Source: an uncultured Alistipes sp.
Lineage (GTDB): Bacteria > Bacteroidota > Bacteroidia > Bacteroidales > Rikenellaceae
Assembly: GCA_959604655.1 (NCBI GenBank)
Contig: CAUHCL010000068.1
Coordinates: forward strand, 1-11,778
Length of the DNA stretch: 11,778 nt
Direction of reading: 5' to 3'
The translations under genes and the position numbers were made by a program. Positions 1 to 10,079 of the stretch are shown piece by piece. The notes beneath the pieces are model-generated. The model did not search any database and was not told the DNA's origin. It saw only the letters and a program-made list of their open reading frames with translations. Each line of letters opens with the position of its first letter. The first letter of the stretch is position 1.

Positions 1-3238
<3,238 letters not shown>

Positions 3239-3274
3239 AGTACGTTAATCTCTTTTCTTTACTGTTATACCTCA

Positions 3275-6200
3275 TTATTCGAGCTTGACCGACAGAGCCA
3301 GACCGCGCAGCTCGTGCAGCAGCACGTTCATGGCCTCGGGAACACCCGGTCGCGGCAGGTTGTCGCCCTTCACGATGGCCTCGTAGGCCTTGGCGCGGCC
3401 CATCACGTCGTCCGACTTGATGGTGAGGATCTCCTGCAGGATATTGGCGGCGCCGAAGCCCTCCAATGCCCACACCTCCATCTCACCGAAACGCTGGCCT
3501 CCGAACTGTGCCTTACCGCCCAGCGGCTGCTGCGTGATGAGCGAGTAGGGACCGATCGAACGGGCGTGCATCTTGTCGTCGATCATGTGGCCCAGCTTGA
3601 GCATGTAGATCACGCCCACCGTGGCAGGCTGGTCGAACTTCTCGCCCGTGCCGCCGTCGTAGAGGTAGGTGCGTCCGCTGCGCGGCACGCCCGCCTGTGC
3701 GGTGTACTCGTTGATCTGCTCCAGCGAGGCGCCGTCGAAGATCGGCGTGGCGAACTTGAGCCCCAACTCGCGGCCCGCCCAGCCCAGTACGGTCTCGTAG
3801 ATCTGGCCGAGGTTCATTCGCGAAGGCACACCCAGCGGGTTCAGACAGATGTCGACTATGGTACCGTCCTCCAGGAAGGGCATGTCCTCGTCGCGCACGA
3901 TCTTGGCCACGATACCCTTGTTACCGTGACGTCCCGCCATCTTGTCGCCTACCTTCAGCTTACGCTTCTTGGCGATGTAGACCTTGGCCATCTGTATGAC
4001 GCCCGAAGTGGGCAGCTCGTCGCCGTTGGTGAGGTTGTACTTCTCGCGCTTGATGCGCGCGTCGGCCTTTTTCCACTCGATGGTATAGTTGTTGACGGTG
4101 GTCTCGATGAGCGAGTCGAGATGCTCGTCGCCCGTCCACTTGCAGGTGCCGAGATTGAGGTATCCCATCATCACGCCGCTCTTTTCCTCCACCTCGCGGG
4201 TGGCGATGTCCTCCAGCATCTTCTGCGAGAACTTCGTACCCGGGGCATAGAGCTCCACGCCGAAGTAGTCCGAGACGTTGGCCACGGTCTTGCCCTCGAC
4301 CAGGGTGTAGAGCTTCGACACCAGCACCTTGGTAAGGTCGGCGATCTCGGCCGCGAACTTGTGGTCGAGCTGCTCGAGCTGCACGCGCTCGGCGGCCTTG
4401 CTCTTCTTGCCCTCCTTCTGGGCGTGGCTGTAGAGTTTGGTGTCGATCACCACGCCGTGCAGCGAAGGCTGCGCCTTGAGCGAGGCATCCTTCACGTCGC
4501 CGGCCTTGTCGCCGAAGATGGCGCGCAGCAGCTTCTCCTCGGGCGAAGGATCGCTCTCGCCCTTGGGGGTGATCTTACCTATAAGTATATCGCCCGGGTG
4601 TACGTTGGCACCAATGCGGATGATACCGTTGGCATCCAGATCCTTGGTGGCGTCCTCGCTCACGTTGGGGATGTCCGAGGTAAGTTCCTCCACGCCACGC
4701 TTGGTGTCGCGCACCTCCATGATGTACTCGTCCACGTGCACCGAGGTGAAGATATCCTCGCGCTGAATACGCTCCGAGATAACGATGGCGTCCTCGAAGT
4801 TGTAACCCTTCCAGGGCATGAAGGCCACCTTCAGGTTGCGGCCCAGCGCCAGCTCGCCGTTCTGGGTCGAGTAACCCTCGGTGAGGATCTGTCCCTTGGT
4901 CACATGATCGCCCGTGAGAACCGTGGGCTTCAGCGTGACGGTGGTATTCTGGTTGGTACGGCGGAAACGGGGCAGCTCGTAGGTGGTCACCTCGGGTGCG
5001 AACGAACAGATGATCTGCTCCTCCGTGCGCTCGTACTTGATCTGTATCTTGGTCGCGTCGGCGAACACCACCTCGCCGTCGCCCTCAGCCACGATCTGTA
5101 TGCGGCTGTCGGTAATCATGTCCTTCTCGATACCCGTGCCGACGATGGGCGACTCGCAGGTAATCAGGGGCACCGCCTGGCGCATCATGTTCGATCCCAT
5201 CAGCGCACGGTTGGCATCGTCGTGCTCGAGGAAGGGGATGAGGCTGGCCGCGATAGAGGCGATCTGGTTGGGCGCCACGTCCATCAGCGTCACCTCGTCT
5301 GCGGTGACCACGGGGAAGTCGGCACCCTCGCGCGCCTTGATGCGGTCGGGATTGAGGAAGTTGCCCTCGTCGCTCAGAGGCTCGTTCGACTGCGCCACGA
5401 TGTGGCCGTCCTCGGCCTCGGCCGAATAGTATTTGATATGCGAATTGTCGAGATCGACCTTGCCGCCCTCGACGGTACGGTAGGGGGTCTCGATGAATCC
5501 CATGTCCGAAATCTTGGCATACACGCACAGCGACGATATAAGACCGATGTTCGGGCCTTCGGGAGACTCGATCGGGCAGAGACGTCCGTAGTGGGTGTAG
5601 TGCACGTCGCGCACCTCGAAACCTGCGCGGTCACGCGACAGACCGCCCGGACCGAGCGCCGAGAGACGGCGTTTGTGGGTGATCTCGGCCAGAGGGTTGA
5701 TCTGGTCCATGAACTGCGACAGCTGGCTGGTTCCGAAGAACGAGTTCACCACGCTCGACAGAGTCTTGGCGTTGATGAGCTCCACGGGGGTGAACACCTC
5801 GTTGTCGCGCACGTTCATCCTCTCGCGGATGGTGCGGGCCATGCGGACGAAGCCCACCGAGAACTGGTTGGCCAGCTGCTCGCCCACGGTACGCACACGG
5901 CGGTTCGACAGGTGGTCGATATCGTCCACCTCGGCCTTCGAGTTGATGAGCTGGATCAGATATTTTATGATCTCGATTATATCCTCGCGCGTTAAGATAC
6001 GCACCGAAGGATCGATGTCGAGATTGAGTTTGGTATTGATACGGTAGCGACCCACATCGCCCAGATCATAGCGCTTGTCCGAGAAAAAGAGCTTGTCGAT
6101 CACGTCGCGGGCCGTGGCCTCATCGGGCGGCTCCGAAGCGCGCAGCTGTCTGTAAATGTACACGACGGCCTCCTTTTCGGAGTTGCAGGGGTCCTTTTGC

Positions 6201-7135
6201 AGGGTGTTGTATATGATTGAGAAGTCGATGCCCGAAGCGTTCTCCTTGTGCAGCAGTATCGTCTTGGCGCCGCTCTCGATGATGGCATCGATATGCTCTT
6301 CGGTGAGCTCCACCTCGCGGTCGACGATGACGTTGTTGCGCTCGATGCTCACCACCTCGCCCGTATCCTCGTCCACGAAGTCCTCCACCCAGCTCGACAG
6401 AACGCGCGCGGCCAGCTTGCGGCCCACGGCTTTCTTCAAGTTGGTCTTGGTGACCTTCACCTCGTCGGCCAGGTCGAATATCTCCAGAATCTGCTGGTCG
6501 GTCTCGAATCCGATGGCGCGCAGCAGCGTGGTTACCGGCAATTTCTTCTTACGGTCGATGTAGGCGTACATCACGTTGTTGATGTCCGTCGCAAACTCGA
6601 TCCACGATCCCTTGAAGGGGATGATACGCGCCGAATAGAGCTTCGTACCGTTGGTGTGCATGCTCTGGCCGAAGAACACGCCCGGCGAGCGGTGCAGCTG
6701 CGAGACGATAACGCGCTCGGCGCCGTTGAATACGAACGTACCGCGGTCGGTCATGTAGGGGATGGTGCCGAAATAGACGTCCTGCACCACCACGCCGAAA
6801 TCCTCGTGCTCGTCGTCCGTGCAGTAGAGTTTCAGCTTGGCCTTGAGGGGTACACTGTAAGTAAGGCCGCGCTCCAGGCACTCCTCGATCGAGTAGCGGG
6901 GCGGGTCGATATAGTAGTCGATGAACTCCAGAACGAAGTTGTTACGCGTGTCGGTAATGGGAAAATTCTCCTGAAACACTTTGTAGAGGCCCTCGTGCTT
7001 ACGATTCTCGGCCGTAGTGTCCATCTGGAAAAAATCGCGGAATGATTTAAGCTGTACCTCCAGCAAGTCGGGGTAAGGAACCCTGTTCTTGACAGTAGAG
7101 AAGCTAATTCTTTGTTGTTGTTTTGATGCGGACAT
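3275..7135 (-). CDS. rpoB: DNA-directed RNA polymerase subunit beta (RpoB)
   Basis: This is the beta subunit of RNA polymerase, 1286 residues, complete, and close to the roughly 1270 usual for Bacteroidales. It starts MSASKQQQRISF and ends LALSVKLE with a TAA stop. The N-terminal lobe motifs (HRSPGVFF, LYSARIIPFKGSWIEF), the rifampicin pocket at about residues 470-495 (SQLSQFMDQINPL, THKRRLSALGPGGL) and the active-centre segment GDKMAGRHGNKG at 1063-1074 are all present. K1065 and K1073 there correspond to the two conserved active-site lysines. The C-terminal clamp segment (QPLGGKAQFGGQRFGEMEVWALE) is also intact. Residues matching E. coli S512, Q513, D516, H526, R529, S531 and L533 are unchanged, so I predict rifampicin sensitivity. 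E. coli N518 is I479 here and T563 is S524. The gene follows a 239-bp structured gap after rplL, which probably controls its level. No Shine-Dalgarno sequence precedes the ATG. Confidence 0.99.
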   Translation of the reverse strand: MSASKQQQRISFSTVKNRVPYPDLLEVQLKSFRDFFQMDTTAENRKHEGLYKVFQENFPITDTRNNFVLEFIDYYIDPPRYSIEECLERGLTYSVPLKAKLKLYCTDDEHEDFGVVVQDVYFGTIPYMTDRGTFVFNGAERVIVSQLHRSPGVFFGQSMHTNGTKLYSARIIPFKGSWIEFATDINNVMYAYIDRKKKLPVTTLLRAIGFETDQQILEIFDLADEVKVTKTNLKKAVGRKLAARVLSSWVEDFVDEDTGEVVSIERNNVIVDREVELTEEHIDAIIESGAKTILLHKENASGIDFSIIYNTLQKDPCNSEKEAVVYIYRQLRASEPPDEATARDVIDKLFFSDKRYDLGDVGRYRINTKLNLDIDPSVRILTREDIIEIIKYLIQLINSKAEVDDIDHLSNRRVRTVGEQLANQFSVGFVRMARTIRERMNVRDNEVFTPVELINAKTLSSVVNSFFGTSQLSQFMDQINPLAEITHKRRLSALGPGGLSRDRAGFEVRDVHYTHYGRLCPIESPEGPNIGLISSLCVYAKISDMGFIETPYRTVEGGKVDLDNSHIKYYSAEAEDGHIVAQSNEPLSDEGNFLNPDRIKAREGADFPVVTADEVTLMDVAPNQIASIAASLIPFLEHDDANRALMGSNMMRQAVPLITCESPIVGTGIEKDMITDSRIQIVAEGDGEVVFADATKIQIKYERTEEQIICSFAPEVTTYELPRFRRTNQNTTVTLKPTVLTGDHVTKGQILTEGYSTQNGELALGRNLKVAFMPWKGYNFEDAIVISERIQREDIFTSVHVDEYIMEVRDTKRGVEELTSDIPNVSEDATKDLDANGIIRIGANVHPGDILIGKITPKGESDPSPEEKLLRAIFGDKAGDVKDASLKAQPSLHGVVIDTKLYSHAQKEGKKSKAAERVQLEQLDHKFAAEIADLTKVLVSKLYTLVEGKTVANVSDYFGVELYAPGTKFSQKMLEDIATREVEEKSGVMMGYLNLGTCKWTGDEHLDSLIETTVNNYTIEWKKADARIKREKYNLTNGDELPTSGVIQMAKVYIAKKRKLKVGDKMAGRHGNKGIVAKIVRDEDMPFLEDGTIVDICLNPLGVPSRMNLGQIYETVLGWAGRELGLKFATPIFDGASLEQINEYTAQAGVPRSGRTYLYDGGTGEKFDQPATVGVIYMLKLGHMIDDKMHARSIGPYSLITQQPLGGKAQFGGQRFGEMEVWALEGFGAANILQEILTIKSDDVMGRAKAYEAIVKGDNLPRPGVPEAMNVLLHELRGLALSVKLE

Positions 7136-7157
7136 CTTAAATCAGTTTTGTTGAAGT

Positions 7158-7184
7158 GTGAGTACTCACGGGGTGCGCACCCCG
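7158..7184 (-). repeat. Two adjoining perfect palindromes just upstream of rpoB
   Basis: CGGGGTGCGCACCCCG (16 bp, 7169-7184) and GTGAGTACTCAC (12 bp, 7158-7169) are both perfect palindromes and share one base. The pair ends 22 bp before the rpoB ATG. As RNA the first would form a 6-bp stem with a GCGC loop. As DNA both have the symmetry expected of dimeric protein binding sites. The function is unknown. Confidence 0.6.
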
Positions 7185-7211
7185 AAAAAGCGGGCAACGT
7201 TTTATCCCGCT
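7185..7211 (-). terminator. Terminator-like hairpin 4, directly before the rpoB leader palindromes
   Basis: On the coding strand AGCGGG pairs with CCCGCT over 6 bp around an 11-nt AT-rich loop. A run of TTTTT, whose first base is the last paired T, follows. The stem is short but GC-rich. Its 3' arm CCCG could alternatively pair with the CGGG that follows the U-run, a weak terminator/anti-terminator option. It lies about 50 bp before the rpoB start. Confidence 0.5.
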
Positions 7212-7212
7212 A

Positions 7213-7249
7213 ATGCTCTCAGTGTAAGTACCATACACATTGAGAGCAT
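7213..7249 (-). repeat. Inverted repeat (hairpin 3) in the rplL-rpoB gap
   Basis: ATGCTCTCA and TGAGAGCAT form a perfect 9-bp stem. Beyond one mismatch it extends by three more pairs (TGT with ACA), leaving an 11-nt loop. No U-run follows directly; the next hairpin begins one base after it. It may be an anti-terminator partner, a processing stem or a spacer structure. Confidence 0.5.
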
Positions 7250-7252
7250 CCG

Positions 7253-7300
7253 AAAAATCCTAAAGATCGGGCACAGCTCCGAGGCACTCCCGACCTTTAG
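7253..7300 (-). terminator. Terminator-like hairpin 2 in the rplL-rpoB gap
   Basis: On the coding strand CTAAAGGTCGGG pairs with CCCGATCTTTAG over 12 bp around a 17-nt loop, followed by GATTTTT. One pair is G-U in RNA of this strand but would be an A-C mismatch on the opposite strand. This supports an RNA structure made in the direction of the operon. It may be an attenuator or a processing site. Confidence 0.6.
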
Positions 7301-7305
7301 ACCAG

Positions 7306-7343
7306 AAAAGGTATAGAGCTGACATGGCAGTAAGCTCTATACC
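7306..7343 (-). terminator. Terminator-like hairpin 1 after rplL
   Basis: On the coding strand GGTATAGAGCT and AGCTCTATACC form a perfect 11-bp stem around a 12-nt loop, followed at once by TTTT and then C. It begins 31 bp after the rplL stop codon, where an operon terminator or attenuator would be expected. The U-run is short and rpoB must still be transcribed, so partial termination or 3'-end protection of the rplL message is more likely than complete termination. Confidence 0.6.
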
Positions 7344-7374
7344 CGAGTTGTCTGAAAATCTATAAGTAGATCAA

Positions 7375-7749
7375 CTACTTAACCTCAACTTCAGCGCCGG
7401 CCTCCTCGAGAGTAGCCTTGATAGACTCGGCCTCCTCCTTCGATACGCCCTCCTTAACGGCCTTGGGAGCACCGTCGACCAATGCCTTGGCATCACCCAG
7501 CGACAGGCCTGCCAGATCCTTGACAGCCTTGATAACCTGGAGCTTAGCCTGACCTGCGCTCTTCAGGATAACGTCGAATGAAGTCTTCTCGGCAACAGCG
7601 GCCTCACCTGCGGCAGCAGGTGCAGCAACTGCAACAGCTGCAGCAGCCGGCTCGATACCATACTCCTCCTTGAGGATAGTAGCCAATTCGTTTACCTCCT
7701 TAACTGTCAAATTTACCAATTCTTCAGCTAATACCTTTACATCTGCCAT
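7375..7749 (-). CDS. rplL: 50S ribosomal protein bL12 (L7/L12)
   Basis: This is the multi-copy stalk protein of the large ribosomal subunit, which recruits and stimulates translational GTPases such as the EF-Tu encoded upstream. It has 124 residues, the normal length. The N-terminal dimerisation helices (about 1-33, ELVNLTVKEVNELATIL), the Ala-rich flexible hinge (about 35-53) and the compact C-terminal domain (54-124, with LQVIKAVKDLAGLSLGDAKALV) follow in the standard order. It ends with TAG, whereas the other complete genes here end with TAA. The 40-bp leader after rplJ is almost pure A and C with long A-runs, lacks a Shine-Dalgarno sequence, and suits strong, unstructured initiation in Bacteroidota. 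That would help make several L12 copies per L10. A terminator-like hairpin lies just downstream. Confidence 0.99.
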   Translation of the reverse strand: MADVKVLAEELVNLTVKEVNELATILKEEYGIEPAAAAVAVAAPAAAGEAAVAEKTSFDVILKSAGQAKLQVIKAVKDLAGLSLGDAKALVDGAPKAVKEGVSKEEAESIKATLEEAGAEVEVK

Positions 7750-7789
7750 AGTTGTATTGTTTTTTTAAGTTTTTTTGTTGTTTGTTTGA

Positions 7790-8314
7790 TTAGTTGTTTC
7801 TTTCTTCGAGTGCCTTCACTAAGCCGGCAATCTTCTGACCTGCACTACCCTGCAATGCAGAAATAACATTCTTGGCCGGAGACTGAAGCAGTGCGACGAT
7901 ATCGCCGATGAGCTCCTCGCGGCTCTTGATGTTGCAAAGCGTCTCGATCTGATTGTCACCCACGTAAACGCATCCCTCGACGTATGCGGCCTTCAACACA
8001 GGCTTGTCGCATGACTTGCGGAACTCCTTGATTACGACGGCGGGAGCCTTTCCCGTCTCGGTGAACATGACAGACGTAGAACCCTCCAGTACGTTCACCA
8101 AATCAGCCTCGGCCTTCTCCACCTTCTCCAGAGCCTTGCCGAACAGCGTATTCTTAACTACTACGAGTTTGATGCCGTTCTCAAAGCACTTGCGACGCAA
8201 CGATGCGGTCTGCTCGGCGTTAAGAGCCTCGATGTTGGTAATATAGAAGTGAGGGTACTGATTGAGCTGCTCTGCAAGGCCGTCGATAACGGCCGATTTC
8301 TCTTCTCTTGTCAT
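7790..8314 (-). CDS. rplJ: 50S ribosomal protein uL10 (L10)
   Basis: This is the stalk base protein. It binds 23S rRNA next to L11 and carries L7/L12 dimers on its C-terminal helix. The 174 residues are a normal length. The N-terminal RNA-binding domain begins MTREEKSAVIDGLAEQL and includes the conserved KNTLFGKAL segment. The C-terminal helix (SAGQKIAGLVKALEERNN) is the expected L12 docking site. It begins 17 bp after rplA, which leaves no room for the long L10 leader seen in other bacteria unless that leader lies inside rplA. Unlike its neighbours it has a strong Shine-Dalgarno sequence 7 bases before the ATG. L10, or its complex with L12, represses its own synthesis in other bacteria; whether it does so here is unknown. 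Confidence 0.99.
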   Translation of the reverse strand: MTREEKSAVIDGLAEQLNQYPHFYITNIEALNAEQTASLRRKCFENGIKLVVVKNTLFGKALEKVEKAEADLVNVLEGSTSVMFTETGKAPAVVIKEFRKSCDKPVLKAAYVEGCVYVGDNQIETLCNIKSREELIGDIVALLQSPAKNVISALQGSAGQKIAGLVKALEERNN

Positions 8315-8321
8315 CTCTTAT

Positions 8322-8328
8322 CCTCCTT
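8322..8328 (-). promoter_or_regulatory. Strong Shine-Dalgarno sequence of rplJ
   Basis: The coding strand reads AAGGAGG and then 7 bases before the rplJ ATG, a near-ideal match and spacing. The other starts in this operon lack such a match, and only rplK has a weak AAGGA. In Bacteroidota the anti-Shine-Dalgarno end of 16S rRNA is generally sequestered, so strong sites are rare and may mark special control. Confidence 0.75.
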
Positions 8329-8331
8329 CTT

Positions 8332-9030
8332 TTACTTCGTTTCTACTGATTTGGGGTCGACCTCCAGACCCGGGCTCATGGTGGTAGAGAGATATATGCT
8401 GAGCACATACGCTCCCTTGGCTGCCGACGGCTTCAACTTGATGATGGTGTTTATCACCTCCTTGGCGTTGTCGACGATCTGCTCGGGAGTGAACGATATC
8501 TTACCCACCGAAGTGTGGATGATACCGTACTTATCGACCTTGAAATCGATCTTACCTGCCTTCACCTCGGTGACGGCCTTGGCCAGATCCATGGTAACCG
8601 TACCCGTCTTGGGGTTAGGCATAAGACCGCGGGGACCGAGAATACGGCCCAGCGCACCCACCTTACCCATGACGTTGGGAGTACAAATGATAACATCGAC
8701 GTCGGTCCAGCCGCTCTTGATCTTATCCACGTACTCGTCCAAACCTACGTAGTCGGCGCCTGCCGCCTTGGCCTCGGCCTCCTTCTCGGGGGTACAGAGC
8801 ACCAGGACGCGAACCGTCTTGCCGGTTCCGTGAGGCAGGGTAACCACGCCGCGGACCATCTGGTTCGCCTTGCGGGGATCCACGCCCAAACGCACGTCGA
8901 TATCTACCGAAGCATCGAATTTCGTAAAGGTAATTTCCTTCAGAAGAGATGCTGCCTCGGCGAGTTTGTAAGCCTTGTGAGGCTCGACTTTGGCGTAGGC
9001 TGCCTTTTGATTTTTTGTCAACTTACTCAT
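8332..9030 (-). CDS. rplA: 50S ribosomal protein uL1 (L1)
   Basis: This protein forms the mobile L1 stalk of the large subunit, which helps release tRNA from the E site. The 232 residues match the family. Recognisable parts are the N-terminal basic stretch MSKLTKNQKAAY, the domain I segment VDIDVRLGVDPRKANQMVRG (about 42-61), the start of domain II VTLPHGTGKTVRVLV (63-77), and the RNA-contact segment LGRILGPRGLMPNPKTGTV (about 127-145). It begins 13 bp after rplK and ends 17 bp before rplJ. L1 represses the rplK-rplA messages in other bacteria by binding a copy of its rRNA site. No such copy was recognised in the 16-bp nusG-rplK gap. Confidence 0.99.
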   Translation of the reverse strand: MSKLTKNQKAAYAKVEPHKAYKLAEAASLLKEITFTKFDASVDIDVRLGVDPRKANQMVRGVVTLPHGTGKTVRVLVLCTPEKEAEAKAAGADYVGLDEYVDKIKSGWTDVDVIICTPNVMGKVGALGRILGPRGLMPNPKTGTVTMDLAKAVTEVKAGKIDFKVDKYGIIHTSVGKISFTPEQIVDNAKEVINTIIKLKPSAAKGAYVLSIYLSTTMSPGLEVDPKSVETK

Positions 9031-9043
9031 CTGGTAATCTTAA

Positions 9044-9484
9044 TTACATGTTAGGAAATTCACCGACTACATTGATACCCATACTGCGGGCAGTACCGGC
9101 AACCATGCGCATAGCGGCTTCGACGGTAAAACAGTTCATGTCGGGCATCTTATCCTCGGCGATAGCCTTTACCTGCTCCCAGGTAACCTCGCCGACCTTG
9201 TCGCGGTTGGGCTGAGCCGAACCGCTCTTGATCTTGGCTGCCTCCTTGAGCTGGATGGCCACGGGCGGCTGTTTAACCACGAAGTCGAACGACTTGTCGC
9301 CGTAAACCGTAATGATGACCGGAAGAACCTTTCCCGCCTTATCCTGAGTGCGGGCGTTGAACTGCTTGCAGAAGTCCATGATATTGACTCCCTTAGAACC
9401 CAACGCAGGACCTACCGGAGGTGAAGGATTGGCTGCGCCACCTTTGATCTGCAATTTAATAAATGCAGCAACCTCTTTTGCCAT
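9044..9484 (-). CDS. rplK: 50S ribosomal protein uL11 (L11)
   Basis: This protein binds the GTPase-associated region of 23S rRNA next to the L10-L12 stalk. The 146 residues are slightly longer than the 141-142 usual in proteobacteria. The N-terminal factor-binding domain carries the proline-rich ANPSPPVGPALG (about residues 18-29), including the prolines at 22, 23 and 26 that form the thiopeptide antibiotic contact region in the family. The C-terminal rRNA-binding domain follows from about residue 75, with the conserved GTARSMGI near the end. It begins 16 bp after nusG with a weak AAGGA about six bases upstream of the ATG, and ends 13 bp before rplA. It is part of the same operon. Confidence 0.99.
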   Translation of the reverse strand: MAKEVAAFIKLQIKGGAANPSPPVGPALGSKGVNIMDFCKQFNARTQDKAGKVLPVIITVYGDKSFDFVVKQPPVAIQLKEAAKIKSGSAQPNRDKVGEVTWEQVKAIAEDKMPDMNCFTVEAAMRMVAGTARSMGINVVGEFPNM

Positions 9485-9500
9485 AATTTTCCTTGGTTAG

Positions 9501-10061
9501 TTATTCTTTTTCTACTTGTGTGAAGCTCAACTCCATAGGAGTCTTGCGTCCGAAAATCTTCACCGAGACCGTGAGTTTCTTGCGCTCGTCGTCGACAGTC
9601 TCAATAATACCTTGGAAGCTTGAGAAAGGACCGTCCGTAACCTTGACGATCTCGCCGACAACGAAAGGAACTTCGTTCTCCTCCTCCTGCGTACTGAGCT
9701 CGTCGACACGGCCGAGAATGCGGCTCACCTCCTGTGGACGCAGAGGTGTGGCTATCATCTTGCGGCTGTCTTCCTTGGTGTCGCCAAGAAAACCCAATAC
9801 GTTGGGGGCATTGCGAATGATAATCGGGATTTGTCCTACAAAGGCCGCCTCTATCAGCACATAGCCGGGATAAGAGACCTTCTCCTTCGAAATTTTCTTA
9901 CCGTTGCGAATGGTATAGACCTTCTCGGTGGGAATCAGAATCTGGGATATATAGTCCTCCAGATGGTTGTGACGGATCTCTGCCTCGATATACTCTTTGA
10001 CTTTCTGCTCCTTACCACCGATCGCACGGACTACGTACCACTCTTTTTTAATTTCGCTCAT
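9501..10061 (-). CDS. nusG: Transcription termination/antitermination factor NusG
   Basis: NusG binds RNA polymerase and links it to Rho or to ribosomes. The chosen ATG gives 186 residues starting MSEIKKEWYVVRAIGGKEQ, the usual start of the family. A TTG six codons upstream, just after the secE stop, would add MLFFQT but is much less likely. The NGN domain covers about residues 5-110 and includes the YPGYV motif at 64-68, part of the polymerase contact. The C-terminal KOW domain covers about 132-180 (FVVGEIVKVTDGPFSSFQG). There are 18 bp between the secE stop and this ATG, and 16 bp between its stop and rplK. The secE-nusG-rplK order is the classic one. No insertion of the type seen in specialised NusG paralogues was found. 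Confidence 0.98.
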   Translation of the reverse strand: MSEIKKEWYVVRAIGGKEQKVKEYIEAEIRHNHLEDYISQILIPTEKVYTIRNGKKISKEKVSYPGYVLIEAAFVGQIPIIIRNAPNVLGFLGDTKEDSRKMIATPLRPQEVSRILGRVDELSTQEEENEVPFVVGEIVKVTDGPFSSFQGIIETVDDERKKLTVSVKIFGRKTPMELSFTQVEKE

Positions 10062-10079
10062 CGTCTGAAAAAACAACAA

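Larger units (their letters stand above)
7136..7374 (-). promoter_or_regulatory. rplL-rpoB intercistronic region, packed with inverted repeats; probable transcription attenuator
   Basis: This 239-bp gap is by far the longest between the protein genes of the operon. Reading with transcription it holds, in order, an 11-bp hairpin with UUUU, a 12-bp hairpin with GAUUUUU, a 9-bp hairpin, a 6-bp hairpin with UUUUU, and two adjoining perfect palindromes that end 22 bp before the rpoB start. In E. coli the equivalent gap holds a partial terminator (attenuator) and an RNase III site that lower rpoB expression relative to the stalk proteins. The position and the repeated U-tailed stems suggest a similar task here, but this is inference. 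No convincing Bacteroidota -33/-7 promoter was seen in it. Confidence 0.6.

Noticed and set aside
7208..7220. An 11-base identity (GCTAATGCTCT on the plus strand) between hairpin 3 before rpoB and tRNA-Gly at the right edge
   Set aside because: In a window of nearly 12 kb many 11-base matches are expected by chance, and the rest of the hairpin does not resemble a tRNA. It is probably coincidence and not a tRNA-derived element.
7306..7320. Possible -7 promoter box (TACCTTTT) within hairpin 1, for a separate rpoB promoter
   Set aside because: It lacks the final G of the Bacteroidota TAnnTTTG box and has no TTTG element about 20 bases upstream. The sequence is better explained as the terminator stem and its U-run.
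10062..10079. Extension of nusG to an upstream TTG that directly follows the secE stop
   Set aside because: It would add MLFFQT before the usual family start. The ATG giving MSEIKKEWYVVRA fits NusG length and conservation.
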